Shown in pieces: positions 35,000-44,094 of a stretch of DNA of 64,000 nucleotides. Every line of letters starts with the position of its first letter. Position 1 is the stretch's first letter. Below the pieces are notes generated by a model. It was not told the DNA's origin. It did no database searches and saw only the letters and a list, made by a program, of their open reading frames with translations. The translations under genes were made by a program, and so were the position numbers. This DNA is from a bacterium (lineage in GTDB: Bacteria > UBA10199 > JAIBAG01): positions 1 to 64,000 of the forward strand of contig JAIBAG010000014.1 of assembly GCA_019695305.1 (NCBI GenBank), given 5' to 3'.

Positions 35000-35401
35000 A
35001 TGGGCAAGAAAATTCTCATTGTAGACGACGAAGCCGATTTGGTGGACGCTATTGCCACGCGCCTGGAGTATGAAGGCTACGAGGTAGATGAAGCCGCCAA
35101 TGGTCGCGAAGGCCTGGGGGCCATTATTGGCAGCTTTATGAAGGGCCGTGCCTTTGATTTGATACTCCTCGATATCCGTATGCCTGGGATGACAGGGCTT
35201 GAAGTGTTAGCGGCTATCCGTAAGTTTGAGAGCCTTACCAAAGTGCCTAAAGATCAAATGTTGCCTATTTTAATGCTCACTGCCCACAAAGAATCTTATG
35301 TAGAAGCCTTTGATAAAGGCTGCACCGATTTTGTCGTGAAACCTTTCGACGAAGCCGATCTCCTCAAAAAAATCCGCGAAAAGCTGAACTCGCTTCATTA
35401 A
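35000..35401 (+). CDS. Single-domain response regulator (CheY-like)
   Basis: A 133-aa receiver domain only. The acidic pair D9/D10 (ILIVDDEAD), phospho-acceptor D58 (LILLDIRMPG), T in LMLTAHK and K in FVVKPFD are all present, so it should be phosphorylatable. There is no output domain; it acts by binding a partner. No histidine kinase is adjacent. The loop between helix 2 and strand 3 is slightly long (GAIIGSFMKGRAFD). Confidence 0.9.
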   Translation: MGKKILIVDDEADLVDAIATRLEYEGYEVDEAANGREGLGAIIGSFMKGRAFDLILLDIRMPGMTGLEVLAAIRKFESLTKVPKDQMLPILMLTAHKESYVEAFDKGCTDFVVKPFDEADLLKKIREKLNSLH

Positions 35402-35414
35402 AAAATCAGGCCTT

Positions 35415-35430
35415 GTCTGACACGTCAGAC
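35415..35430. promoter_or_regulatory. GTCTGA-CACG-TCAGAC palindrome
   Basis: A perfect 6-bp inverted repeat 14 bp after the response-regulator stop. It has no T-run, so it is a weak terminator candidate; it could be an operator for the downstream lipoprotein gene. Confidence 0.35.
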
Positions 35431-35550
35431 GATTGGAACTCCCTCTCTGTATTCTGCAAGTCTCCTTACCCCCAATAAACCACTTTATTAAATATTTTTT
35501 ATAAATATTTGATATTATTTATATTTTTAACATTAAAAATGAGGGGCTTT

Positions 35551-35567
35551 GTATTCAAGGAGAATAC
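35551..35567. promoter_or_regulatory. GTATTC-N5-GAATAC operator, copy 1
   Basis: GTATTC-AAGGA-GAATAC is a perfect 6-bp dyad 70 bp before the lipoprotein start at 35637. An equivalent site (spacer AAACA) precedes the paralogous gene at 39056. Its presence at both copies suggests a shared regulator. Confidence 0.6.
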
Positions 35568-35636
35568 GGATTGTTGGAATGTATCTTGACCGGATAGTTT
35601 ATTTTTGAGTAGGTTGAGGCATTGAAAGGAACTTTT

Positions 35637-37238
35637 ATGAAATTATCTCGATGTCTCTTAAGTGTATTACTACTGTTGCTCATGTCCTGCTCTTCGAAGA
35701 GTGGATCGGGTACTGAAACCGCTAACCCTGTTATTTCAAAACCCGTCCCTATTGCTGGTAAGGCTTATAAAATTACAATCACATCACGCCACGAAGTGTT
35801 GCAGGTGAGTGTTCAGCCCGAAACCTTGGCCATTGATCGTTTTAAAATGGTATCGGGTGTTAGCAATAACCTTAAAATAGTTTTAACACGGAGCGGTTCT
35901 GAAGATTTTGTTTTTCAGGATTCTCAGAATGATGAGTACAATTATACTGATAATGAACTCAATTTTGATACCGATTTTTATGATGGAACCAATTACGATG
36001 TGACGCTGGTTTTAGACGATAGCAATAATCCCAGTCTTACCGGCTTTTTGGTGAATGGTGTAAGTGTGGACGCTACTCTTGAGGTAGTAGGTACTAATAA
36101 TCCAGGCACTGCCGAAGAAGCCATTGCGGCCGGGCAAGAATTTTTAAAAGCAAAGGATATTATTTCGGCTCGTGATACCTATTGTAACGAATTGGCCGAT
36201 GATCCTGCCAATGCCTCTTTAGCTTTTGGCTGCGGTTGGCTTAAGCTAATGTTGGCTATTGAACAGACTTCCGTTGGGGAGATTTTGCAGTCCTTTAATC
36301 AGCAGCCAGTAAATATTGCGAACGATATTATTGGGCCTCAGGGTATGATTCGGGAGTATTACAATATCCGGGGGCAAAATAGCACTTACCAATTTTACTA
36401 TCCCGATTTTAAACTTCCGTTTGCTTCTAATTTAAAACAACATTCAAACAGCGACAACGCTTTAGTGGTAAGTGTCATTAAGCCTTTAATAGATAAAGGT
36501 GTGAGCGTGGCGCAGCTACAAGCTTTGTTAAAACAGTTAGAGCCTTATTTTATCGAGCTTGAATCTCACTTTAATAAAGCCGTGGGCGATCCTTCTTTAG
36601 ATTTTGTTATCCCCAAAGAGTTTTATGGGGTGGACAATAATATCCATGCTAAACAGGGCGATGCCTACAGCATGCTGGCGGCTAGCCAAGGTGCGCTGGT
36701 AGCCATTAATCTGTTTTGTGCCTATGATTACGGCATACAATTAAAAGATTATTTAATTAAAAACGGAAAATTATTCGATAAAGCCTTTGTGGCCGATCTT
36801 AACGGCGAAGTGAAAACATTTGGAGCTTTAACCACGGATAATATTCCATTTTTATCGCTTTTAAACGGGAGCCTTGTTACGGGCCAAAAGGCTCGTTTCA
36901 TTCAAAGTTTAAAAAATGCGCGAAAGGGTTTGAATAAAATTAAAGATGACTCTACCGATTTTTATCCGTCCTTACGCAAATCGAAAGTAAGCGATATGAT
37001 TGTGGCTGTAGAAGAAACATCCACGTCGATGACCGGTCAGGCGGTGCACTTTAGCAATGTGCCGCATCAAGAAGACTTTTCGGTTAATTTGGGCGCTTTC
37101 TTTGATGCTCCGCCCAATGCTCAAACTCTGCCAATTGAAGCCGGCTATCCTTTTGTTATCGAAAACAAAGTAGCGAAGCCGGTAGAAAACTATTTTAAAG
37201 AATTAGGAACCGGTATTGTTGAGGTTAACAATCCTTAA
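35637..37238 (+). CDS. Lipoprotein of the GSGTETANP type, 533 aa (module 1)
   Basis: The start MKLSRCLLSVLL follows AAAGGA. The signal peptide ends in the lipobox LMSC, followed by SSKSGSGTETANPV, a motif I associate with a family of deltaproteobacterial/Fibrobacter lipoproteins. The mature protein has an N-terminal beta-rich domain, then a helical part starting GTAEEAIAAGQEFLKAKDI, which looks TPR-like. It is co-transcribed with an MlaC-like gene 4 bp downstream. The pair is repeated at 39056-41228, so the two proteins probably work together at the outer membrane. Function unknown. Confidence 0.75.
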   Translation: MKLSRCLLSVLLLLLMSCSSKSGSGTETANPVISKPVPIAGKAYKITITSRHEVLQVSVQPETLAIDRFKMVSGVSNNLKIVLTRSGSEDFVFQDSQNDEYNYTDNELNFDTDFYDGTNYDVTLVLDDSNNPSLTGFLVNGVSVDATLEVVGTNNPGTAEEAIAAGQEFLKAKDIISARDTYCNELADDPANASLAFGCGWLKLMLAIEQTSVGEILQSFNQQPVNIANDIIGPQGMIREYYNIRGQNSTYQFYYPDFKLPFASNLKQHSNSDNALVVSVIKPLIDKGVSVAQLQALLKQLEPYFIELESHFNKAVGDPSLDFVIPKEFYGVDNNIHAKQGDAYSMLAASQGALVAINLFCAYDYGIQLKDYLIKNGKLFDKAFVADLNGEVKTFGALTTDNIPFLSLLNGSLVTGQKARFIQSLKNARKGLNKIKDDSTDFYPSLRKSKVSDMIVAVEETSTSMTGQAVHFSNVPHQEDFSVNLGAFFDAPPNAQTLPIEAGYPFVIENKVAKPVENYFKELGTGIVEVNNP

Positions 37239-37242
37239 ATCT

Positions 37243-37821
37243 ATGAAGAAAATAGTTTGGCTTTTATTTATTTTTTTTCTGATAGTTCCTGGGGCACTTT
37301 ATGGTGCCTCGGGAACGAGTCAGATTTTTGTGGAGGAATTTCTCGCATATATGAAGGCACTTCCTGCTACACCCACTTCGGACGATGCGAACAAAATTGT
37401 CGACCGTTTTTATGCTAGCGATATCCTGCTTGGTAAATCTACCCTTGATGTAGAAGGGTTAACAGGAGCTCAAAAAAAAGAAATGGCTGGTCTTTTTGAC
37501 CGTCTTTTAAAAAAGAAGATTTTTTTAGAACTGCCAGGGTGGAACGCTTATTTCAAAAACTGTTCGATTGGTTCTGTTAAAAAAGAAGGCTTAGAAGACC
37601 GTGTTATCGTCAAAACTATGATAGAACCGGCTAAAGCGTTTGAGATGGTTTTTATTATTTCGAAAAATCAAACAGGGTACAAAATTGCAGATTTTGAAAT
37701 GAATGGGGTTTTATTGAGCCGTAATTTTAGAGGCCAATTTAACCGTATATTTAACGAAGAAGGGTATGCTGGAATTGTAGCGCGCCTTACTCAGAAGCTA
37801 AATTCTCCTTTAACGCACTAA
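37243..37821 (+). CDS. MlaC/Ttg2D-like periplasmic lipid-binding protein (module 1)
   Basis: A 192-aa protein with a signal peptide (MKKIVWLLFIFFLIVPGALYG). The C-terminal YKIADFEMNGVLLSRNFRGQFN..NEEGYAGIVARLTQKL matches MlaC, which carries phospholipid between inner and outer membrane. The usual partner genes (mlaE, F, D) are absent here, so it may serve the preceding lipoprotein. The start at 37243 gives the signal peptide; the longer frame overlaps the previous gene. Confidence 0.8.
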   Translation: MKKIVWLLFIFFLIVPGALYGASGTSQIFVEEFLAYMKALPATPTSDDANKIVDRFYASDILLGKSTLDVEGLTGAQKKEMAGLFDRLLKKKIFLELPGWNAYFKNCSIGSVKKEGLEDRVIVKTMIEPAKAFEMVFIISKNQTGYKIADFEMNGVLLSRNFRGQFNRIFNEEGYAGIVARLTQKLNSPLTH

Positions 37822-37970
37822 GCCATATCAATTTCAATTAAATGGGATTTCTTTTGGGGTTCTTCTTGCGGGTAGGGTATTTCACCTGGCATGGGCAGCG
37901 GAAGCTCAAGTGGGATAAGGATTTCCTGAGTTTCGCCTTTTTCTTTATCGGTTTTTTCTAACCAATACAT
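37818..37970 (-). CDS. Small Pro/Glu-rich protein, 50 aa
   Basis: Not recognised. ATG 37970 is preceded by AAGGGAGAG at good spacing; the frame extends upstream without a ribosome site. The sequence is acidic and proline-rich (LELPLPMPGEIPYPQEEPQ), probably unstructured. Its end overlaps the convergent MlaC-like gene by 4 bp. Confidence 0.5.
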   Translation of the reverse strand: MYWLEKTDKEKGETQEILIPLELPLPMPGEIPYPQEEPQKKSHLIEIDMA

Positions 37971-38042
37971 AACGCTACTCTCCCTTAATATAAGGATACG
38001 GGATTTCCTCACAAAGCTTAAGGGTTTTTTTAAGTTTTTTTG

Positions 38043-38795
38043 TCAGGCTGCGTTATGTAAAAGGTCTAAAAGTGATTCGTTATTTAGTTCAATAAAATCA
38101 GCGCCTTTTTTAGCCTTTAAAGCCTTAGCCAACTTGGGTAAGAGGTGTTTGATGAGCTTTTGAGTATTGTTCTGCAAAACGGTATCGTTTGAGAGCGAAA
38201 GGCTTAATTCAATAATATGACGCAGGTTGTCATCGGATAAAGACTCTAAAATACTGTGCATAGGCACGTCCAAAATTTCATTCGCTAAGCCTTCCACAAA
38301 TTGGGCAAACATTTTTTGGTTTTTGGGATTTAGTACAAAGCCAACGGCAACATCGAGCACCATGTTGATTACAAAATCGATGGCACCTCGTATTTGTTTT
38401 TCAAGCATGCTGGTAGCAAGCCCGCCAAAAAGAGGGTTTACCTTTTTATAAAACGACACAATGGCTACATGGATGGTTTCGCCAAAAAGATTTTTAATAT
38501 AATCGGAGTGGATAATACTTTTAACCCAGCGTTCCGATTTTTTATCAAGCACCACATTGTGCTCAATGGCGTTTAAAATTGTTTTGACGGCTTCTTTACC
38601 CAAAAAAGAGCGGGCGGTAATTTTTTTATTTTTGTTAAAATAAGAACGTATTTCGTTATGAATTAAAGTGGCTAGCGCGGCTGTTTCTTTGGTTTTAATC
38701 GAGTAGGACAAATCTAGATCATCGCTGCTTTTTTCCAGTTTTTGAAAATTCACAAGATGGCCAAGGGGAATTTGGAGGATGTTTTTAGATGTCAT
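38043..38795 (-). CDS. Hypothetical helical protein, 250 aa
   Basis: Not recognised. The start ATG 38795 (MTSKNILQIPLG) is preferred over TTG/ATG further up because the earlier codons are not conserved-looking, although no clear ribosome site is seen. It is rich in helices, with an amphipathic middle (AIDFVINMVLDVAVGFVLNP) that may touch membranes, and no signal peptide. It sits between the two lipoprotein/MlaC modules on the opposite strand. Confidence 0.6.
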   Translation of the reverse strand: MTSKNILQIPLGHLVNFQKLEKSSDDLDLSYSIKTKETAALATLIHNEIRSYFNKNKKITARSFLGKEAVKTILNAIEHNVVLDKKSERWVKSIIHSDYIKNLFGETIHVAIVSFYKKVNPLFGGLATSMLEKQIRGAIDFVINMVLDVAVGFVLNPKNQKMFAQFVEGLANEILDVPMHSILESLSDDNLRHIIELSLSLSNDTVLQNNTQKLIKHLLPKLAKALKAKKGADFIELNNESLLDLLHNAA

Positions 38796-38931
38796 AGAAG
38801 CTGTTTTTAGCACTCTTAAAATGAAATACAACCAAATCTTAGTTCATCCGTAATAGTTTGAAATAACTCGCTTTTATAAGGCTCTCCTTATTCTAAACAC
38901 CGGAGTAAATCCTTTTTTTGAAAGGAGGAGT

Positions 38932-38948
38932 GTATTCAAACAGAATAC
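38932..38948. promoter_or_regulatory. GTATTC-N5-GAATAC operator, copy 2
   Basis: GTATTC-AAACA-GAATAC, the same dyad and spacing as at 35551, 108 bp before the ATG of the module 2 lipoprotein. Confidence 0.6.
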
Positions 38949-39055
38949 AGAATCTGCTTGAAAATCAGGAATTTGCTAGCAACTTTTTGCTTAGTTCTGC
39001 GATAAGTCAATCCGGGCAAGGGAAAGTACATATTAACTTTTTGAAAGGAATTTTT

Positions 39056-40645
39056 ATGAAGTTCTCTTGCTATATGTCGAGCGCCTTGCTCTTCTTGTGT
39101 ATGTCGTGTAGTTCCATCGGAGGCTCTGGCACTGAAACCGCTAATCCTGTCACTGTTAAGCCTATGCCTTTGGCTGGGAAAGCCTATAATCTGACTGTTT
39201 CGTCCCGTAACGAAAAGCTCCAGTTTGGTTTTGGTACCGATCTGGTGAGTATTGATCGTTTTGCAACGTCTAACCCGATTTCTGCCACAGTTCAATCCAA
39301 AGATTTTTCTGGCAGCAGTCTGCGGGATTCTCAATCGGACGCTTATCTCTATCAAGATAATACGGTGGATTTTGAAACCGACTTTAATGACGGTACTCAT
39401 TATAGTGTGAGTTTAGGTTTGGATGCCGATAATAATCCTAGTCTTACCAGTTTTTTGGTGAATGGTACGCCCACCGAAGCCTCGTTGGCTCTTGTTGTTG
39501 GCGGTCAAAACCCGGGAACAGCCGAAGAAGCTTTGGCTAGTGGTTATGCGTTTTTAAAAACGCAGGACATTGTTTCCGCTAAAAATGCCTATTGTAATGA
39601 GTTGGTAGATGAACCCGCTAATGCCCAATTGGCTTTTGGTTGTGCCTGGCTGAAAATGACACTTTCTATCGAAGAAGCCCCGGCGGTGAGTATTTTGGAA
39701 GCCTTTAATCAGCCTCAAGTGGTGGTGGCTACCAATATTTTTGGGCCCGATGGTGCTATTAGTCAGTATCATCAATTGGCTAAAACGCATGGTGATTACA
39801 AGTTCAACTATAGTGATCTTAAACTGCCTTTTTCGCAACTCATGCGCCAAAATCCAAATTTTAGCAAACTTATGGCGGCTGTTATTAAACCGCTAATCGA
39901 TAACAATGTGTCGATGGCCACACTGCAAGGTTTCTTAAAACAGCTTCAGCCTTATTTTATTGGATTAGAATCCGATTGTAACAAGGCTGTGGGTGACAGT
40001 TTGCTTGATTTTGTGATTCCTAAAGAAGTGTATGGCACTGATAACGATTTACATGCCAAACAGGGTGATGCTTACGCTTTACTGGCTGTCAGCCAGGGTG
40101 TTGTAGCAGGTCTTGATATGGCGGGTGCTTATGATTACGGTGTGCAGTTTAAAGGCTATTTAGTTAAAGATAGTAAAATAAATGTAAATGCTCTAACGGC
40201 CGATTTAAACGGAGAAGCCAAAACAGTGGGTGTTTATTCCACCGATAATGTTCCGTTTTTATCGCTGCTAGATAGTAGTTTAATTACCGGCCAAAAGTTG
40301 CGTTTCATTCGGGCATTACAAAATGCCGAAGAAGGCTTAACTCGCATTCGAAGCGCAGGTAGTGATTTTGCCCCGTCGTTAACAGAGGTTGCTTTAACCG
40401 ATTTACTGACCACCGTGCAGCAGGCTCAAACATCGCTTAAAGGACAATTTGTATCTTTCACAAGTTTACCTAAAAATGAAGAGGTGACCATTAACCTAAA
40501 GGCATTTTTTGATGTTCCTCCCAATGCACAAACTATGCCTGTAGAAAGTGGTTATCCCTTTGTAGTGGAAGGATATAAGATGAAGCTTGTTGAAAGTTAC
40601 TTTCAAACACTGTTAACCGGTATCATCGATATTCATCATCAATAA
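39056..40645 (+). CDS. Lipoprotein of the GSGTETANP type, 529 aa (module 2)
   Basis: A paralogue of the 35637 product along its whole length: lipobox FLCMSC, SSIGGSGTETANPVTVKPMPLAGKAY, GTAEEALASGYAFLKTQDI, and DFVIPKEVYGTDNDLHAKQGDAY (module 1: DFVIPKEFYGVDNNIHAKQGDAY). The ribosome site GAAAGGA precedes ATG 39056; the open frame further up contains the operator and is not coding. An MlaC-like gene follows after 1 bp. Duplication of the entire two-gene unit is clear. Confidence 0.78.
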   Translation: MKFSCYMSSALLFLCMSCSSIGGSGTETANPVTVKPMPLAGKAYNLTVSSRNEKLQFGFGTDLVSIDRFATSNPISATVQSKDFSGSSLRDSQSDAYLYQDNTVDFETDFNDGTHYSVSLGLDADNNPSLTSFLVNGTPTEASLALVVGGQNPGTAEEALASGYAFLKTQDIVSAKNAYCNELVDEPANAQLAFGCAWLKMTLSIEEAPAVSILEAFNQPQVVVATNIFGPDGAISQYHQLAKTHGDYKFNYSDLKLPFSQLMRQNPNFSKLMAAVIKPLIDNNVSMATLQGFLKQLQPYFIGLESDCNKAVGDSLLDFVIPKEVYGTDNDLHAKQGDAYALLAVSQGVVAGLDMAGAYDYGVQFKGYLVKDSKINVNALTADLNGEAKTVGVYSTDNVPFLSLLDSSLITGQKLRFIRALQNAEEGLTRIRSAGSDFAPSLTEVALTDLLTTVQQAQTSLKGQFVSFTSLPKNEEVTINLKAFFDVPPNAQTMPVESGYPFVVEGYKMKLVESYFQTLLTGIIDIHHQ

Positions 40646-40646
40646 T

Positions 40647-41228
40647 ATGAGACTCATTGCACTCTCCTTATTATTTTTAGTTCTGGTATTCCCACTGGCC
40701 CATGCCACCGAGGCCGGTGGGGATAGCCGGACCTGGCTTAAGGGTTTTATAACCCAGCTGGGCAAGGTTTCGTCCTCTGTAAACGAGACAGAAGCCCATG
40801 CTCTGGTAGAGATCTATTACGATTCGAGTTCTATTTTGGGTAGAGCCTCCATTGATTTTATAGACACGCTGAATTCTGAGCAAAAAAAGGAATTAACGGC
40901 TTTGTTCGACAAACTTCTTAAAAAGAAGTTTTTTTCCGAAATGAAAAATTGGGAACCGTATTTTAAAAATTATTCCATCGTTTCGGTTACCGCCAACAAT
41001 GGATTGGAAAAAATAAAAGTTCAATCGGTAGTGAACAACCATAAAACCGTTGTCATAAACTTTTTTGTTTTAAAACAGGAACAAAATTACAAAATTGTAG
41101 ATTTGGAAGTGGACGGCGTTTTATTAAGCCGTAATTTTAGATCGCAATTTAATCGCATTGTAAACGAAGAAGGTTTTCAGGGAATTGTGGCTCGTCTTAA
41201 CCAAAAGCTCAATCAGGCGTCACTTTAG
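40647..41228 (+). CDS. MlaC/Ttg2D-like periplasmic protein (module 2)
   Basis: A 193-aa paralogue of the 37243 product with a signal peptide (MRLIALSLLFLVLVFPLAHA) and the MlaC C-terminus YKIVDLEVDGVLLSRNFRSQFN..NEEGFQGIVARLNQKL. It follows the lipoprotein gene by 1 bp. Its end overlaps the end of convergent hisD by 9 bp. Confidence 0.8.
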   Translation: MRLIALSLLFLVLVFPLAHATEAGGDSRTWLKGFITQLGKVSSSVNETEAHALVEIYYDSSSILGRASIDFIDTLNSEQKKELTALFDKLLKKKFFSEMKNWEPYFKNYSIVSVTANNGLEKIKVQSVVNNHKTVVINFFVLKQEQNYKIVDLEVDGVLLSRNFRSQFNRIVNEEGFQGIVARLNQKLNQASL

Positions 41229-42503
41229 ACGGATTGAAACCGCTTTGGCGTGGGCGTCCAAACCTTCCATTTCGGCAAGCCGAATGGCATCCGGCGCTAA
41301 TTTGTTAAACGCGTTTTTATCGAGCGAAATAACCGATGTGGCTTTGATAAACGAATTGGTATTAAGCGGCGAAAAATAACGGGCGGTTCCAGCGGTGGGT
41401 AGCACGTGGCTGGGGCCTGCTAAATAATCGCCCATGGTTTCTGGCGTATAGGCACCCATAAAAACAGCGCCGGCATTGATAATTTTATCCAAAATTTTCT
41501 TAGGGTCTTTAACGGCTAGTTCCAAATGCTCAGGAGCAATTTCGTTTACTAAATCAATCCCGTCATTCAAGTTACGCACCAGCACAATAAGGGCTCGCTT
41601 TTGAATAGATGCATTGGCAATGTCTTTACGGCGAAGGCTTGCCAATTGGATGCGTACTTCACCGTCCACACGGCTGGCAAAATTGGAGTCGTCGGTAATA
41701 AGAAGAGGGCAGGCTAGTTCGTCGTGTTCGGCCTGGGCTAATAAATCGGCAGCAATATATTGAGCGGGAACACTACCATCTGCCAGTACGCAAATTTCGG
41801 AAGGGCCGGCAATCATGTCGATATCCACATCGCCATACACGCGCTTTTTAGCCAAGGTGACATAAATATTACCAGGCCCCACAATTTTATCTACTTTAGG
41901 AACCGATTTAGTGCCGTAAGCCAGTGCACCAACAGCTTGTGCTCCACCCACTTTAAAAATTCGATCCACACCGGCAATTTTAGCGGCGGCCAAAACAGCT
42001 GGGTTTACTTCTCCGCGGGGCCAGGGTGACACCATGATAATTTCGGAAACTCCCGCTACGCGAGCAGGAACGGCAGTCATTAACACAGAAGAAGGATAGG
42101 CGGCTTTGCCACCAGGTACATAAATGCCTACACGTTCGATAGGGCGGTAGTTAAAACCCAGGGTAATGCCATCTTTTGTGTTTTGCCAGGATTTAAGAAT
42201 ACCTTGTTTAGAAAAATCTTCGATGCGACGGGCAGCGTTTTCGATGGCTTTAATATCTTTTTTATCTACTTTTTTAACAGCAGCGGCGATTTCCTTTTTG
42301 GACACTTCAATGTTTTTTGTAGAAACAACAAAGTTATCAAATTGTTCGGTGTATTTAAAAAGTGATTGGTCACCCATGCGGCGAATGTCGTCTAAAACGG
42401 TGGCAACGGTTTTTTCCACCGTGTCGGGAAAAAGCATGCGGTCTTTGTAAACTTTTCCAAAGTCGTATCTAAAATTGCGATCGGTTGTTCTTAGAATTTT
42501 CAT
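41220..42503 (-). CDS. hisD: Histidinol dehydrogenase
   Basis: A 427-aa enzyme that catalyses the last two steps of histidine biosynthesis, L-histidinol to L-histidine, with NAD and zinc. Family features: GIYVPGGKAAYPSSVLM, VGPGNIYVTLAKKRVYGDVDIDMIAGPSE, LLAQAEHDELACP, and HLPT-like HVLPTAGTARYFSPL near the end. Full length. It stands apart from other his genes; the next gene (murA) is unrelated. Confidence 0.95.
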   Translation of the reverse strand: MKILRTTDRNFRYDFGKVYKDRMLFPDTVEKTVATVLDDIRRMGDQSLFKYTEQFDNFVVSTKNIEVSKKEIAAAVKKVDKKDIKAIENAARRIEDFSKQGILKSWQNTKDGITLGFNYRPIERVGIYVPGGKAAYPSSVLMTAVPARVAGVSEIIMVSPWPRGEVNPAVLAAAKIAGVDRIFKVGGAQAVGALAYGTKSVPKVDKIVGPGNIYVTLAKKRVYGDVDIDMIAGPSEICVLADGSVPAQYIAADLLAQAEHDELACPLLITDDSNFASRVDGEVRIQLASLRRKDIANASIQKRALIVLVRNLNDGIDLVNEIAPEHLELAVKDPKKILDKIINAGAVFMGAYTPETMGDYLAGPSHVLPTAGTARYFSPLNTNSFIKATSVISLDKNAFNKLAPDAIRLAEMEGLDAHAKAVSIRLK

Positions 42504-42615
42504 GTGTTTAGACTAATTTTTTAATGCAGCACATGACCCTTAAAGGCGTATTTAAAAATTAGACAGTTTTGGGAACTTAATCCAAAAAAGGGGGAATATC
42601 AAGGGGGAATTGGGG

Positions 42616-42749
42616 GAGTAACCCACCCTGTCCCTCCCTTAATCTACCCCACAGGGGCCACTTCGAGGAGGGAGGAGGATTTGAAGCAAAATTAAGGCAG
42701 AATACCCCTCCCCCTTAGATTAAGGGGGAGGACGGGAGGGGGTTACTCT
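42616..42749. mobile_element. MITE-like palindromic element, copy 1
   Basis: Bounded by GAGTAACCC (42616) and GGGTTACTCT (to 42749), with inner complementary stretches (CCCTCCCTTAAT.. and CCCCTTAGATTAAGGGG). It is 134 bp, longer than the other two copies because of an insert in the middle. It abuts the murA stop codon. Confidence 0.75.
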
Positions 42750-44008
42750 TAGTACTTCACCTTACCGCGTTTTACCCGGGCTCCCAGCTTGCGGAATTTG
42801 CGCTCCATGTGCTCGTAACCCCGGTCTAAATGGTAAACCCGGTGGATTTCGGTAATGCCCTGGGCGGCAAGGCCGGCTACAACCAGGCAGGCCGAAGCCC
42901 TTAAATCGGTGGCCATAACCGGGGCTCCGGTAAGGTATGGAACTCCTTTAATGATGGCCGTGTTGCCTTCCAGCTTAATATCGGCCCCCATGCGGTTAAG
43001 CTCGGGCACATGCATGAAGCGGTTTTCAAAAATATTTTCGGTAATAAGACTCACCCCGTTACTGCGGGTCATCATGGCCATAAATTGGGCCTGAAAATCG
43101 GTGGCAAAACCGGGGTAGGGTTGGGTGTTGAGGTTTACCGGCAAAATTTCTTTGGGGGCTTTAATGTGAATGGTTGTTTTTTCTATTTCGTACAAAGCAC
43201 CGCACTCGCTTAAGCGGGATAAAAGTGATCCCAAATGCTCGGGAACGGCATCTTGTACCGAAATTTCGCCTCCAGCCAAAATACAACCAATTAAAAACGT
43301 GCCGGCTTCAATGCGATCGGGCATCACGGCATAATCACAGCCCGTCAGTTCATCTACCCCTTCAATAGTAATGGTGTCTGTTCCGGCACCCATAACGCGG
43401 GCCCCCATGGCATTTAACACATTGGCTAAATCCACCACTTCGGGTTCGCGCGCGGCATTTTCTAAAATAGTGGTGCCTTGGGCGAGCGTTGCGGCCATCA
43501 TGATGTTTTCGGTACCGGTTACCGTGATGTCGTCAAAATAAATACGCGCGCCTTTTAATTTTTTGCATGTTGCTTCTACATATCCGCCTTCAAGCTTAAT
43601 AGTGGCGCCCATTTCTTCCAATGCTTTTAAATGCCTGTCGATGGGGCGGGCTCCAATGGCGCAGCCGCCGGGTAACGATACACGGGCTACACCCATGCGG
43701 GCCAGCATGGGGCCCAAGACTAAGCACGAGGCGCGCATGGTGCGCACTAAATCATACGGGGCTTCAGTGCTGGTAATTTTTTGAGCGGTAAGTTTTACCT
43801 TTTTTTTGCCGGGCTCAGCCTTAATGCCAAATTGGGCAATAAGTTTTACCATGGTGTTGATATCGGCTAAATCGGGCATGTTTGAAAAGGTGCATGTTTC
43901 GCGTGTGAGAATAGAGGCGGTTAAAATAGGCAGGGCTGCATTTTTAGCCCCCGATACTTTTACCGTGCCGTGTAACTTATGTCCGCCTTCAATAATAATT
44001 TTATCCAT
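42749..44008 (-). CDS. murA: UDP-N-acetylglucosamine 1-carboxyvinyltransferase
   Basis: A 419-aa enzyme (same length as E. coli MurA) that transfers enolpyruvate from PEP to UDP-GlcNAc, the first committed step of peptidoglycan synthesis. K22/N23 (SGAKNAALP) and the catalytic Cys in [14 protein letters not shown] are present. The start at 44008 gives the family N-terminus MDKIIIEGG; a frame to 44068 is encoded by repeats. Just upstream, where a ribosome site should be, lies a heptanucleotide array (44015-44049). Confidence 0.95.
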   Translation of the reverse strand: MDKIIIEGGHKLHGTVKVSGAKNAALPILTASILTRETCTFSNMPDLADINTMVKLIAQFGIKAEPGKKKVKLTAQKITSTEAPYDLVRTMRASCLVLGPMLARMGVARVSLPGGCAIGARPIDRHLKALEEMGATIKLEGGYVEATCKKLKGARIYFDDITVTGTENIMMAATLAQGTTILENAAREPEVVDLANVLNAMGARVMGAGTDTITIEGVDELTGCDYAVMPDRIEAGTFLIGCILAGGEISVQDAVPEHLGSLLSRLSECGALYEIEKTTIHIKAPKEILPVNLNTQPYPGFATDFQAQFMAMMTRSNGVSLITENIFENRFMHVPELNRMGADIKLEGNTAIIKGVPYLTGAPVMATDLRASACLVVAGLAAQGITEIHRVYHLDRGYEHMERKFRKLGARVKRGKVKY

Positions 44009-44014
44009 TTGAAT

Positions 44015-44094
44015 GGTGGATGGTAAATGGTGGATGGTGGATGGCAGAAGAAATAACTTTCTTTCCATTCACTATCCACTATCCACTATTCACC
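44015..44094. repeat. Heptad-repeat hairpin between prmC and murA
   Basis: Left arm 44015-44049: GGTGGAT, GGTAAAT, GGTGGAT, GGTGGAT, GGCAGAA. Right arm 44067-44094: ATTCACT, ATCCACT, ATCCACT, ATTCACC. The arms are complementary, so a long hairpin forms. The prmC stop (TGA, 44092-44090) lies inside the right arm. Confidence 0.8.

Noticed and set aside
35577-35594. Sigma-54 site TTGGAA...CTTGA before the module 1 lipoprotein
   Set aside because: Spacing fits, but both boxes lack the key C residues, and module 2 has no equivalent.
38918-39055. N-terminal extension of the module 2 lipoprotein
   Set aside because: The extra codons contain the GTATTC-N5-GAATAC operator, and the signal peptide begins at 39056 after GAAAGGA.
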